Origin: Phoronis ovalis
Taxonomy: Eukaryota > Phoronida > Phoronidae
Assembly: GCA_028565635.1 (NCBI GenBank)
Contig: JAOXYB010086386.1
Span: 1 to 18,767 of the forward strand
Direction: 5' to 3'
DNA length: 18,767 nt
Both the position numbers and the translations under genes were made by a program. Below, piece after piece: positions 9,401 to 17,848 of the stretch (position 1 is its first letter; each line of letters starts with the position of its first letter). The notes under the pieces are model-generated. The model saw only the letters and a list, made by a program, of their open reading frames with translations. It had not been told where the DNA came from and made no database searches.

Positions 9401-12400
9401 TTAATTGCTTGTTTGCAGTCACTGAATTTCCTTATATTGTTTTGCTTCAACCATATGTTTACAGGGACTAGTAGAAACTTTGACAAATACGCTTTAGGAA
9501 CTCAAATTGATCACCTTAGTCAACCATACGACTATGGAAGTATCATGCACTACAGTCGGATGTCCTTCTCAAAAGATGGCCGAAGTCCTACTATGACACC
9601 GAAACAAGGAGGCGTAACCATCGGTCAAAGAGTTGCTCTAAGTGACATTGACGTTAGGATGATTCAGCTTTTATACGGATGTTCAGGTTAATTAACATTT
9701 CATGTTTGTACATTTTGAAATGCTAATGATCACATTTTTAATTGCAGCGAATAGGGGTAAACTATAGTTCTAATAGTCTCGTTACTATTTTGTGATACAC
9801 TTCAATTATTCTACCACGTGATTACAAAGATACATCGTGAAGCTTATCTTCTTTACAAATACATGAATAAATATATGACTCTGCGCTTTAGAGTAAATAT
9901 TTGTTTGACTAAACATTTAAACTCGCATAGTAATTAAATAAGTTTAATTTTTAGTCAACCCAGTCAAACCAACTGAAAAACCACCAACTACAACCGGCAC
10001 CGGCACTGGTACTGGCACTGGCACTACTAGTTCAGGTACAAAGTACATTCACATATATTGTGATTGATATTTTAGAAATTTGCCGAATTAGCAGACACTA
10101 GACAGATATAGATACAATCATACAGAGTTATTATCTTTTGAGCACCTATTTACTTATCCTCTTAATGCTTGTGTCACATTTAAGGCAGCAACATGATTCT
10201 TCTATATCGTACGATCTTTGACAATATGTTCTGCCGAACACTTGATACGCAGATTCCTTAGTAGCGCGTTTTAGTTGACAAATATAAGCTGGATAATATA
10301 CAAACTTTTAAATTCTGTATCTTTTATAATTGTATAGATCAAGAATCGAAAATGATGTTGCCAGACATTAATATGTATTATAATTATATATTTATTCTTA
10401 CTGATTACAGGTACATGTTGCGATAAGATTGACAACTGCGTGGCATATACTAAATCGGTATGCACAGGTAGTTATGCATCATGGGCCCAAGAGAACTGTC
10501 AGCAATTTTGCGGATTTTGTAGTGAGTATAAACAAAACAACAAACACTTTTTTAACTTCTTTTTAAGAAATATAGTAGTTCTTAACCATACACTTCTCTA
10601 ACTTGGCGATACGCAAATAATTTAAACAAAAAAAACACAACTGCTATCAACATTTGTTTAAAAACCATGTCATACATGTTTGTATATATTAATTAGACCA
10701 TGATAACAGAGAAACTTTTTTTCTTAGCGTGCAAAGATAAGTTAGCTACTTGTTCCCAGTTTGATAAGGCATCTGCCTGTTATGGCGAATATGAACCGTG
10801 GGCTAAAGAAAACTGCGCTCGTTTCTGCGGCCATTGTGATTCATGTAGTGAGTATATTAATTGATGTAAAAAGTCTCTTGTTGTATATCAAGTTGCGTGT
10901 ATCTTTCCACTATAATTGTATTCCCACTTTTATACTTCGCCAAGGATAAAAAGTGAATCCCGCTTTAAACTTAACATTTATTGGCTTGTTGTGCCTCTTT
11001 TCAAAGAAATGTCTATTTTTTTACAGTGTATTACATACTTTTTGCTATTTTTTGCAAATAGTAAACGGTGAAATTAAAATGCATCTTCCAACTTACACAT
11101 TTCAACATATAAACACCAAAAATTAGCAAGTATTTTTATTATATTTTAGACGGTGGTAGCACACAGACAACCTCGACAACAGGTAATGAGTTAAATTTTT
11201 GAGTTCCGGGTATATTTTAATTATTCAGTAACAAAATGAGATAATTTTTAGATCAATATAAGATTAGAGTGAATTTTCTTGTAATTTACTCACAAACCTG
11301 CAGGTACGCTACCTTATATTTATACAATAATGTACACTTTCATCAAGGGCGTGGAATCTATTGTTGCGTCAGTAATTTAATGCGCGATGTTATTGTAGTA
11401 TAAGGTAATCACGAGCAGTTCGACGCATCACATTTATATTGCAATAGAACAAATTGATGTAATCGTTTATATTGTTATAATTCAATTTAGAGATTGGCGC
11501 AATAAAAAAACGTGATAAAACGCGTACTTCGTTTCTCAAGTTAATAATACGTTAGCGCAATTAATTACTGACGAAACAGTAGACTCCGTGCCATGCTTCT
11601 ATGGGGTATCTGACTGAATCTTTATGTTCACATATTATCAAGGGCAATTTGCTATTTGCAAATTGTCAGCATTGTACAAGGTACTGTACATTTTTTTGTA
11701 TTATCATGAATTCTTGCATATATGTACGTAACTACTGATTTTCAGAATGCACATGCAAAGACAAATTGGATAATTGCGTTGCATATGGAACTTCTTCGTG
11801 TGGGGGTGACTATGCGCCATGGGCACGTGAAAATTGTCCAAAAACTTGTGGTTATTGTAGTTCATGTGGCGGAGCAGGTACATGTTTTTAAAAGCAAAAT
11901 CATGAATCAACGGTTGATTTAAATTTATTAAAATGAAATGATGAAGATAGTTACAGGAAAGGTTATACTATTTTAGGCAGGATTTTTAAAAAGGAAGTCA
12001 CATCACTCATATTAGATATTTTAAAAGCATCTATTAGTGCTACGTTGTACATGTTTCTTACATGCAATGTGTAGGAAACATATTGAAATTTAACCGTTTT
12101 TGAAGATTTAAAGTACATTGTTTGGCTTGGAAATAGTGCTTACACCTATGTTATTTTTGTTACTATCGCTGTATATCCTTGTGTGTTTATATTCCTTTGC
12201 TTATTTTGAGTAAGTTACTCCTCCCTCTGAGAATGAAGCACGGTGTAAGCTTTGAAATTGCACCATGAAATCATTGTGTACATTACATACCCTAAAATAT
12301 ACCAATACTTTTGTCAGTGAATAAATTTGAAAGTTTATTATTATGCATTACTTAGAATGATACACCTACCAAAGGATACCTGATGAGAACCTATGAGCCA

Positions 12401-15400
12401 AATCCAAGGCATCTTATGAAATATGTTTACTCCTCACATTAAATTTCAACCCCGGATTTCAACCCAACTAATCAAGCGCAGAAAAATCTGTTTTGTGTTT
12501 TTATTGGCTTATGGTTCCTTCTTAATTCCCCCCAATAAAGCTTTCTTAAAAATAGTTGAAGCTGTGTATGTGATATCAAAAGTAGCTTTTAAAGCAGAAC
12601 CTGATAAATGTACAATGATATTCATGGTGCAATGTTTAGTGTTACAGAGATAACTTAACCTGGTTATGAACCTGGTTATGAATAACGAACCTGGTACTAT
12701 AATTCAGATATGCTTGCTTATAATTGTTTGTTGAAATAGTTGTTAAATGCGAAGACAAGCTTAAAAATTGTGCAGCTTACGGCAAGTCTGCGTGCAGTGG
12801 AAGTTATGAACCTTGGGCCCGTGATAAGTGTGCATTAACTTGTGGCTATTGTACAGGTTTGTCCAATGCATTTTGATTGCTTCTGATGCTAGTTCAAAGT
12901 GCAAGTTAACCTTATGAAGAAATGCTAACGTTGCTGATTAAAACAGCAAAATGTTCCTCTAAAGTGTCTGTTAAATTTAGACGTTTAAAATTAATATTTA
13001 TTTAATGTTCTGTGTGTCCTATCACAATTTTCTTAATCGCAAATAAAATTTGTCTGTTTACAGACAGTTTGCTGAAATTATTGATAAAAATAGTGAACTA
13101 CATTTTCAGAATGTATGTTAAGTCACAAAGAGGAAAAAAACAATAGTTATGCATACATGTGAACGATCACTTCGCACTTGCTAGTCTCATACTTTTCACC
13201 ATACAGTTTGAAAATGTATGGGCTTAAAAATAAGTAAGTAGTAATTAATACCTTTCATTGCAAATGTTTATTTAGCTACAAAGTGTGAAGATAAACTCAG
13301 TAACTGTGCAGCATACGGCAGTTCTTCATGCGTTGGCTCTTTCGAACCCTGGGCCAGAGATAGTTGTGCTCTTACCTGCGGCTATTGTTCTGGACCTACT
13401 ACTAAAGCTGTGATCGCTACAACAGCAAAACCAACAGGTACGTGCACGTTCTGAGAAAGATAAGATAAATAATATCTATGAACAGTCATTTATATTTTCA
13501 GTTCAGAATCTGATTTTAGACTACAAAGACAACCCAACATTTTCGTTAGAACAGGAGGGATTTGTAAGATCTCTGTGCAGCATCTATCGACCCTCATATA
13601 CAATAATGACACTTTTATATAGGTTCATTGATGGTACTTTGTTGATAATCTTTTTGAGAATTTGTATTGTTCCGTTGTACAAACTTACTTTGCTAAAATT
13701 GCAAATTTGAAGGAATTGATCAGTACCGTAAAATTAAAATAGTACTGCATTAATTCAGTATTGATGCAACAGCTTTCATTATTTCCATTTAATATTCCCA
13801 ATTCTACAGCATGCTTATACTTCAATATTTTTGAAATAATGTTTACCAGTATAGTATGTGCACTGCTTAAAAGGAATCGATTTCTCTAAAGGAGCAATGG
13901 TGGTGCAAGACAAAAATGTACATCGGCAATTTGTAATGTACGTGTAAAGGACATCTGAATCGAAAAATAACAGCTCATTGCAAGACACGACACTGTAGTA
14001 AAAAGATCCGCTTAAAATAGTTACCACATATTTTTGCAGAGTGTAAAGATAAGCTTTCAAATTGCTATGCTTATGGAAAATCTACCTGTGTTGGAGATTA
14101 CGAACCTTGGGCTAGGGATAAATGCCCTGCTTTTTGTGGTTTCTGTTCCGGTATGTGTGTTGTTTACAGCTTAAGTTTATGCTATCATTAATAGTCAACC
14201 ATTGAGTTTCCCCTTTCCAACAGACTACTTGTACATGTATGCACGTAGAGGAGCCCCTGGTCTTGAACACAAACGTTCCAAGCATGCTGAGTCTGTGAAT
14301 AAATCGGCGGGTGCGCGGTGGACGTACGACACATTATTCATCGATTCTAGAATTTCGGTATGCTGGGAAAGTTTGGATTTGTGGCCAATGTTTCTAGCAA
14401 GTACATGCTATCTTTTGAGTAGTTCCCATATTCAATTTCACAGGGCAGTTTGACAGTATGTATTATAGTTTACAGAAGAAGTTTCTTACTAATTGCTTGA
14501 TATCCGCTTTTCATGAACTGTAACCAATGCTTGTATGTGCATAATTAGATATGAACCAGACATACTTCAATAGCTATATTTTGTATTTTATAGAAAATGT
14601 GTGAATATAACGTTTGCTTTATCCTCCGTTTCCTTAGAACCACATTATCTGACATATATTCAGCAAACGCGTTCAGAGCAGTGGGTCATATTCTCTACTT
14701 TGCTGTATCCTTTATCTAATCATGATACAACAGCGAATTATCTAGTGTATATACCTCCAGGTGCGACAACATCACCAACTGTGACTGAATGTCGTGACAA
14801 ACTTGATAACTGCGCTGCTTATGGTAAAGGAAACTGTGGTGGTGCTTACGAACCCTGGGCAAGAGATAAATGTGCCCTCTTTTGTGAATACTGCTCATCA
14901 GGTAACATGAACTAGTATTTCATAATTGAAACATTCAAGGCTTCAGTAGCCAAAATTATGCTAATACATAAACTATAACATTACAGATTATCGTATTTAA
15001 ATCACTGTAAAGTAAAGTCAAAATAAATTAATGTAAAATTATAAATAAATACGTTATTAAACTTTTGACGCCACTTTGCCTTCTGTCTGTGTGGTCCACC
15101 GTCGTCTACCACATCTATTCTATTATGATGACTGATTTTGAATAGGTATAGCCATGGGGATTGCTTTTTGCTTAGCGGAGTATTGATACTCTCTGGCAGG
15201 ACAGAATGTGTGTGGTCGAGACCGCTTAGTCTAGTGTTATACCTATTATTGTAAGCTGCAATTTGACTGGTGTCAAGACTTTTCACCAACTCTTTATATA
15301 TACAGATAATAAAATAAATTGACTATAGTTAAGCCCAGGCGTTAGTTGAGAAGGCACGGAATACTAATGGATGGATTTATTCAGATTGGCTTGACTCCTG

Positions 15401-17772
15401 TCTTTTACAATGTTATTCTTACATATCAGACTACTATAGCCATAACTGGCACCTGAATAGTCTATTTTTGACAAGGGTTGGTAAAGGAATCTCACTCACT
15501 CACTTTCTTTCACAAAGCGATAGATAAAAACTGTTTCAGTACTAACATATTTTAAAACAAATACTCTTGTCAAATAAAACAAGACATAATCTTTGTTCCC
15601 TGTGAGCGTTTGTCTGCCTTAAAGGTTTTGCTGATTGTTAAAATGTAATCGATAGAACTATAAATTGAACTTCTGTTACAGGTACCAATACAGGAACCGC
15701 CACAGGTAAGCCGACATGTGCTGATATCCGTGATGATTGTCACGCTTTTGGTAAATCTGCTTGCTATGGCGATTATGAACCGTGGGCGCGTCAGAACTGT
15801 AAAGTATACTGCGGCTATTGTGGTAGCGGACAGGTCGTTGTACAAACAACACCGTCAACATCAGTACAAACAGGTAAACTATGAAATATATAAGATAATG
15901 TTAAAAGAGAACTTCTGCTGCTAACATAAACTAATTAATTTAGGTGCTAGTAATAGGATACCCAAACAATTCCAGACGGTTTTAATGTGTGTAGTGTTTG
16001 TGTAAAGTTCTTTTTTTGCAAATTTCGGTTATCATTATTTCAAAAGATATCATTTTACTATCTACACTAGGGTAGACAAATGTTTGGACTCTTATTAAGC
16101 ATCCAACAGAGATATTTTACACAATGATGTGAAGATCAATTCACGAAGAAGTTCAAATAAAATTTAAATACCTTGCGTAAACAGCCGTTAATTTACGTTA
16201 ATCTGAGGTAAATAACACAAGAATAAAATAGCAAGTTATTTACACACTGTTTTTAAAACTAAACAAAGTAAGTCTTCAGTGTCAGACTGGATTGTTATTG
16301 TACATAGATCATTAAGTTTTCAATTGCATGAAGGTATCGAAAGAAATTTCTTAAATTTTATCGTATTGCAGCCTGTCTGGATAAGCTTCCTAATTGTGCA
16401 GATTATGGAACTAGTTCGTGTGTTGGGGATTTTGAGCCATGGGCAAAAGACAAATGCCCACAAACATGTGGTTACTGTTCAGGAGAACGTGAGTAGAAAC
16501 CTGTAGAACTGTGTGCGACAAACTGCGTATATTTTTATATACATTCTTAAATTTTATTATTAATCGTATATTATACAAGAAATTTACTTTTAATTTAAGA
16601 GTGAGGAACGCCTGTGTCGTTTCTCAAATAACGTCCCGTTGTGGACATTTTCGAAGGAGCCTTATCGGGAGAGCTTACCACCAAACAAAATAACAATGTA
16701 TCTTGTAAACGCATTAATGACACCCTAATATGTATTACTAAGCGTTTTTGGTAACTCACTTATTGTAACGGTTTTTCCTTGAATTCTCAAGACTTTAAAG
16801 CAACATTTCAATCTTTCATTACACAATTCTAGTGTTTGCTGCCGACACCTGCAACTTTGAGTCTGGTCTGTGCAATTGGAGAAACAGTCGCCAAGATAAT
16901 ATTGACTGGATTAGACGACGACGGAATACTCCAACTTACGGCACCGGACCCAATACTGACTATTCAGGGAGTGGTACGTAATAGGAAAATTAAAAGCAGT
17001 TTTTCAGTGTATCATAGAGGCCATTCAAGCACCATGAACTAGAACGATGAATATTTTAAATAGTACGCGTATCTTTAAGTAAATAAATATCTTAACAGTA
17101 ATTTTGCAGTAGGCATTATGAGGATACTAGTTCATATCTTTTGGTATATTTTTAACTGTATCGTTCCCCTGAATTACACGCCTGGTTTTCTTCTTTAGGT
17201 TACTTTGCTTACGTAGAAGCGACTGGTAATTACAACAAGGTAGCAAAACTAATATCACCTAAAAGTTATCCAGGAGGCGCTTCAGTATGCGTCCAGTTTG
17301 CTTATCACATGTACGGTAAAAATATGGGAACGTTGAGTGTAAGCATACAAGGAAATGGGTTTTATGAATCAATACTGCAGATCAAGGGAGATCAGGGAAA
17401 TAACTGGAAGATTTACAATGTCAACTTGTCGGTTCCAGATAGGTCGTTTGAGGTAAGAATTCTTCCAGGAAACATTTTACGCACCTCGGGAATGAGCCCG
17501 TTGTGGCATATTTCTTTTGTTATTCATTTTTCTCCATTTTTTTCCTGTTAGCATTACTGACTTTTGCTTAGAATATCCTATGTGTAACTTTGTAATGACT
17601 AGAACGTGCTTTAGTTCATATTTAAACAAAATGTAGACAGCAAATCATCACGTTTAGCACACCTGTAATAAAGCAATCTTATTTTTAGGTGGTGTTTGAA
17701 GCCAAGCTTGGTGGTGGCCCTCAAAGTGATATCGCTATCGACGACATTGGCGTTAAGAGTGGCAAATGCTAA
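6346..17772 (+). CDS. Secreted astacin metalloprotease with nine ShKT domains and a C-terminal MAM domain (whole gene, 21 coding exons)
   Basis: The joined exons are 6346-6411, 6669-6705, 7183-7256, 7486-7561, 7909-8044, 8466-8641, 9465-9686, 9955-10035, 10411-10521, 10728-10847, 11150-11182, 11746-11877, 12740-12856, 13276-13437, 14040-14150, 14761-14901, 15682-15873, 16372-16488, 16833-16973, 17199-17452 and 17689-17772. They total 2583 nt, i.e. 860 residues plus TAA. All introns are GT-AG and all phases agree. Domains in order: signal peptide (about 1-18), propeptide with FxGD (46-49), astacin catalytic domain (about 62-261), Thr/Gly linker (263-289), ShKT 1-2 (292-363), linker (367-377), ShKT 3-9 (381-698), MAM (708-860). 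Known of the family: M12A astacins are zinc endopeptidases released from a zymogen, with roles in digestion, matrix remodelling and morphogen processing. Inferred: a secreted, modular extracellular protease. The substrate cannot be read from the sequence. Exon borders are predicted by hand from splice motifs and domain continuity. Non-coding 5' exons or rare alternative exons could be missed. Confidence 0.9.
6669..6705 (+). CDS. Exon 2: propeptide, first part
   Basis: A short 37-nt exon encoding residues 23-34 (DVGHAAVPVDSG) and the first base of codon 35. The acceptor TGTTTTAG and donor G|GTAGGT are acceptable. It converts phase 0 to phase 1, which is exactly what exon 3 needs. There is no recognisable domain; the assignment rests on frame and splice signals, so it is weaker than its neighbours. 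Confidence 0.75.
7183..7256 (+). CDS. Exon 3: propeptide with FxGD aspartate switch
   Basis: Encodes residues 35-59. It contains FEGDIN at 46-51, matching the FxGD motif by which astacin propeptides place an aspartate (here D49) on the active-site zinc to hold the enzyme latent. The propeptide is short, about 40 residues. The exon ends ...FNPR, just before the likely activation site. The acceptor TTTCTGCAG is strong; the donor is G|GTAATT. It runs from phase 1 to phase 0. Confidence 0.9.
7486..7561 (+). CDS. Exon 4: activation site and N-terminus of the astacin domain
   Basis: Encodes residues 60-84. The reading HRNAIINKGQLWPNGVVYYK matches the start of mature astacins (R-N-A...LWPxGVV-Y). 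Activation probably follows R61, a trypsin-like cut that frees a new N-terminus at N62. That terminus would fold inward as in other astacins (family knowledge). A second AG at 7489-7490 is out of frame and was not used. Confidence 0.92.
7909..8044 (+). CDS. Exon 5: astacin N-terminal subdomain
   Basis: Encodes residues 85-129. It has the helix-and-strand pattern of the upper astacin subdomain: IKSAMQDITDRT, then SCIKFVERT, then the edge strand GYIHIQP. C110 is the conserved first cysteine, expected to pair with C261 at the end of the domain. The acceptor CTTTTGCAG is strong and the donor is GG|GTAAAC, phase 2. Confidence 0.93.
8466..8641 (+). CDS. Exon 6: astacin active site
   Basis: Encodes residues 130-188 and contains the full catalytic signature HEMLHALGFFHEQSRADRD (158-176). 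The zinc ligands are H158, H162 and H168, with general base E159. The preceding CYSSVGRTG...LSLGRGC carries C131 and C150, the second conserved disulphide. All diagnostic residues are present, so the protease should be active. It runs from phase 2 to phase 1. Confidence 0.97.
9289..9307. repeat. Perfect short palindrome in intron 6
   Basis: TTTACACTA-C-TAGTGTAAA has nine-base arms around one base. The flanks extend it as a weaker hairpin, with TATATA blocks on both outer sides (9252-9259 and 9330-9336). It could be the core of a small palindromic element; there is no further evidence. Confidence 0.45.
9465..9686 (+). CDS. Exon 7: astacin C-terminal subdomain with Met-turn
   Basis: Encodes residues 189-262. 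The segment PYDYGSIMHYSRMSFSKDG holds the Met-turn (S214-I-M216-H-Y218); Y218 is the usual extra zinc ligand of astacins. The domain closes with IGQR..LS..D...IQLLYGC, C261 being the partner of C110. The acceptor is TTTACAG and the donor CAG|GTTAAT. This is the first of thirteen consecutive exons with phase 1 on both sides. Confidence 0.95.
9955..10035 (+). CDS. Exon 8: Thr/Pro/Gly linker after the protease domain
   Basis: Encodes residues 263-289: a VNPVKPTEKPPTTT stretch, then a Gly-Thr run, then TSS. It has no fold of its own and looks like a flexible, possibly O-glycosylated spacer between protease and ShKT array. The Gly-Thr run comes from a hexanucleotide repeat. Phase 1 on both sides, so skipping would be in frame. 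Confidence 0.88.
9996..10025 (+). repeat. Coding hexanucleotide repeat (GGYACY)5 in the linker exon
   Basis: Five tandem hexamers GGCACC/GGCACT/GGTACT encode (Gly-Thr)5. The units differ only at third-codon positions. Unit gain or loss would keep frame and change only linker length. Confidence 0.9.
10411..10521 (+). CDS. Exon 9: ShKT domain 1
   Basis: Encodes residues 290-326, one ShKT module (six-cysteine fold) spanning C292-C326. The order is C292, C299, C307, C319, C323, C326, with D294, Y302 and W314 at the positions conserved in the other modules. C293, next to the first cysteine, is an extra unpaired cysteine. Acceptor GATTACAG, donor A|GTGAGT, phase 1 on both sides. Confidence 0.93.
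10728..10847 (+). CDS. Exon 10: ShKT domain 2
   Basis: Encodes residues 327-366. The module spans C328-C363 and is one residue longer than the others between cysteines 2 and 3 (C335 to C344). It reads CSQFDKASAC where the siblings have CAAYGKSAC or similar, so it is the most divergent copy. A seventh cysteine, C366, follows the domain. It lies only 206 bp downstream of exon 9, with phase 1 on both sides. Confidence 0.93.
11150..11182 (+). CDS. Exon 11: short Gly/Ser/Thr linker
   Basis: A 33-nt exon encoding residues 367-377 (NGGSTQTTSTT). Acceptor ATATTTTAG, donor CAG|GTAATG, phase 1 on both sides. The composition matches the other spacers in this protein. Being tiny and symmetric, it may be skipped in some transcripts, joining ShKT 2 directly to ShKT 3. 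Confidence 0.8.
11347..11592. mobile_element. Foldback / MITE-like element in intron 11
   Basis: Imperfect inverted arms lie at about 11347-11395 and 11541-11592. They share a perfect core CGTCAGTAATT (11367-11377), which appears reversed at 11563-11573. Matching outer blocks read GTGGAATCTATTGTT against CACGGAGTCTACTGTTT. The unit is about 246 bp with no ORF. I find no convincing target duplication. It is unrelated to the other MITE family here. Confidence 0.6.
11746..11877 (+). CDS. Exon 12: ShKT domain 3
   Basis: Encodes residues 378-421. The canonical module C381-C415 has W403 and ends CGYC. It is bracketed by two extra cysteines, C379 (reading C-T-C) and C418 (reading CGYCSSC). Acceptor GATTTTCAG, donor CAG|GTACAT. 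Phase 1 on both sides. Confidence 0.94.
12655..12693. repeat. Short direct repeats (AACCTGGTTATG)
   Basis: AACCTGGTTATG occurs twice in tandem (12657-12680) and a third partial AACCTGG follows after seven bases. It is a minor intron 12 microrepeat. Confidence 0.6.
12740..12856 (+). CDS. Exon 13: ShKT domain 4
   Basis: Encodes residues 422-460. The module spans C425-C459 with EPWARDKC and CGYC, close to the array consensus. The acceptor TTGAAATAG has a weak pyrimidine tract, but frame and domain fit are exact. The donor is CAG|GTTTGT. Phase 1 on both sides. Confidence 0.93.
13276..13437 (+). CDS. Exon 14: ShKT domain 5 plus Thr-rich spacer
   Basis: Encodes residues 461-514. The ShKT module spans C464-C498, with EPWAR at 484-488 and CGYC at 495-498. 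It is followed on the same exon by a Pro/Thr/Ala spacer (about 499-514). Acceptor TTTATTTAG, donor CAG|GTACGT. Phase 1 on both sides. Confidence 0.94.
14040..14150 (+). CDS. Exon 15: ShKT domain 6
   Basis: Encodes residues 515-551. The module spans C516-C550 with EPWARDKC and CGFC. There is no spacer on the exon. Acceptor TTTTTGCAG, donor CCG|GTATGT. Phase 1 on both sides. Confidence 0.94.
14761..14901 (+). CDS. Exon 16: ShKT domain 7 with N-terminal spacer
   Basis: Encodes residues 552-598: a short ATTSPTVT spacer, then the module C562-C596 with EPWARDKC. The end reads CEYC, replacing the usual glycine after the fifth cysteine. The frame stays open upstream of the acceptor ACCTCCAG, but the domain begins only here. 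Donor CAG|GTAACA. Phase 1 on both sides. Confidence 0.93.
15040..15388. mobile_element. MITE, copy 2 (reverse orientation, truncated, in intron 16)
   Basis: This is the reverse complement of most of the element at 1460-1935. A 31-base block is identical (15236-15266 against 1611-1641), and the TIR at 15333-15388 matches copy 1's left TIR with a few substitutions. The opposite TIR is absent: similarity stops near 15040 and no CTGAATAAATCC is seen upstream. It sits in the intron between ShKT exons 16 and 17 and leaves their splice sites intact. Confidence 0.83.
15682..15873 (+). CDS. Exon 17: ShKT domain 8 flanked by two spacers
   Basis: Encodes residues 599-662: a GTNTGTATGKPT spacer, the module C611-C645 (reading CHAFGK, WARQNC, CGYC), then a spacer GSGQVVVQTTPSTSVQT. 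At 192 nt it is the longest ShKT exon. It contains a strong internal donor, CAG|GTAAG, at 15705/15706. Acceptor CTGTTACAG, terminal donor CAG|GTAAAC. Phase 1 on both sides. Confidence 0.93.
16372..16488 (+). CDS. Exon 18: ShKT domain 9
   Basis: Encodes residues 663-701. The module spans C664-C698, with EPWAKDKC and CGYC. It lacks the Asp two residues after the first cysteine that its siblings have in CxDK; the reading here is CLDKLPNC, one residue shorter. Acceptor GTATTGCAG, donor AAC|GTGAGT. Phase 1 on both sides. Confidence 0.93.
16833..16973 (+). CDS. Exon 19: MAM domain, first part
   Basis: Encodes residues 702-748. The MAM start signature is clear: CNFESGLCNW (708-717) gives the first two conserved cysteines, followed later by GPNTDYSGSG, the usual GPxxDxxxG stretch. 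MAM domains (meprin, A5, mu) are extracellular modules for dimerisation or adhesion (family knowledge). Acceptor AATTCTAG, donor TG|GTACGT. It is the last exon that is phase 1 on both sides. Confidence 0.93.
17199..17452 (+). CDS. Exon 20: MAM domain, central part
   Basis: Encodes residues 749-833, the beta-sandwich core of the MAM domain: YFAYVEAT, then KLISP, then CVQFAYHMYGKNMGTLSV, then NNWKIYNVNL. C779 is the third conserved cysteine. N824 lies in an N-L-S glycosylation sequon. Acceptor CTTCTTTAG, donor GAG|GTAAGA. It runs from phase 1 to phase 0. Confidence 0.95.
17689..17772 (+). CDS. Exon 21: MAM domain end and stop codon
   Basis: Encodes residues 834-860 and TAA at 17770-17772. It reads VVFEAKLGGG...IAIDDIGVKSGKC, matching the MAM C-terminus (I-A-x-D-D-I ... 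G-x-C), with C860 as the last conserved cysteine and also the last residue. The acceptor TATTTTTAG is strong. No membrane anchor or GPI signal follows, so the protein should be fully secreted. Confidence 0.95.
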   Translation: MVFEAKLGGGPQSDIAIDDIGVKSGKC

Positions 17773-17848
17773 GTCGATCTCATAAAACATCCTAGCCACT
17801 TGGGTTTTGCTAAATATCTTACTCTTCAGAATAGTAACACGTTATTTT

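Noticed and set aside
13815-14060. 81-codon minus-strand open frame
   Set aside because: It overlaps the start of ShKT exon 15 in antisense and intron sequence, with no domain.
14202-14453. Open 83-codon plus-strand frame in intron 15, somewhat GC-richer than its surroundings
   Set aside because: No ShKT, MAM or other domain, no suitable splice pair preserving phase 1, and no recognisable homology. Most likely a chance frame or repeat fragment.
14601-14760. Frame open upstream of ShKT exon 16
   Set aside because: The extension has no domain and the acceptor ACCTCCAG at 14753-14760 fits phase and spacer composition exactly. The upstream part is intron.
15570-15845. 91-codon minus-strand open frame
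   Set aside because: It is antisense shadow of ShKT exon 17, its cysteines and linker codons read backwards.
10411-16488. Interpretation of the ShKT modules as channel-blocking toxins
   Set aside because: The modules are linked in an enzyme with protease and MAM domains. ShKT folds are widespread non-toxic extracellular modules, and nothing here shows release as peptides.
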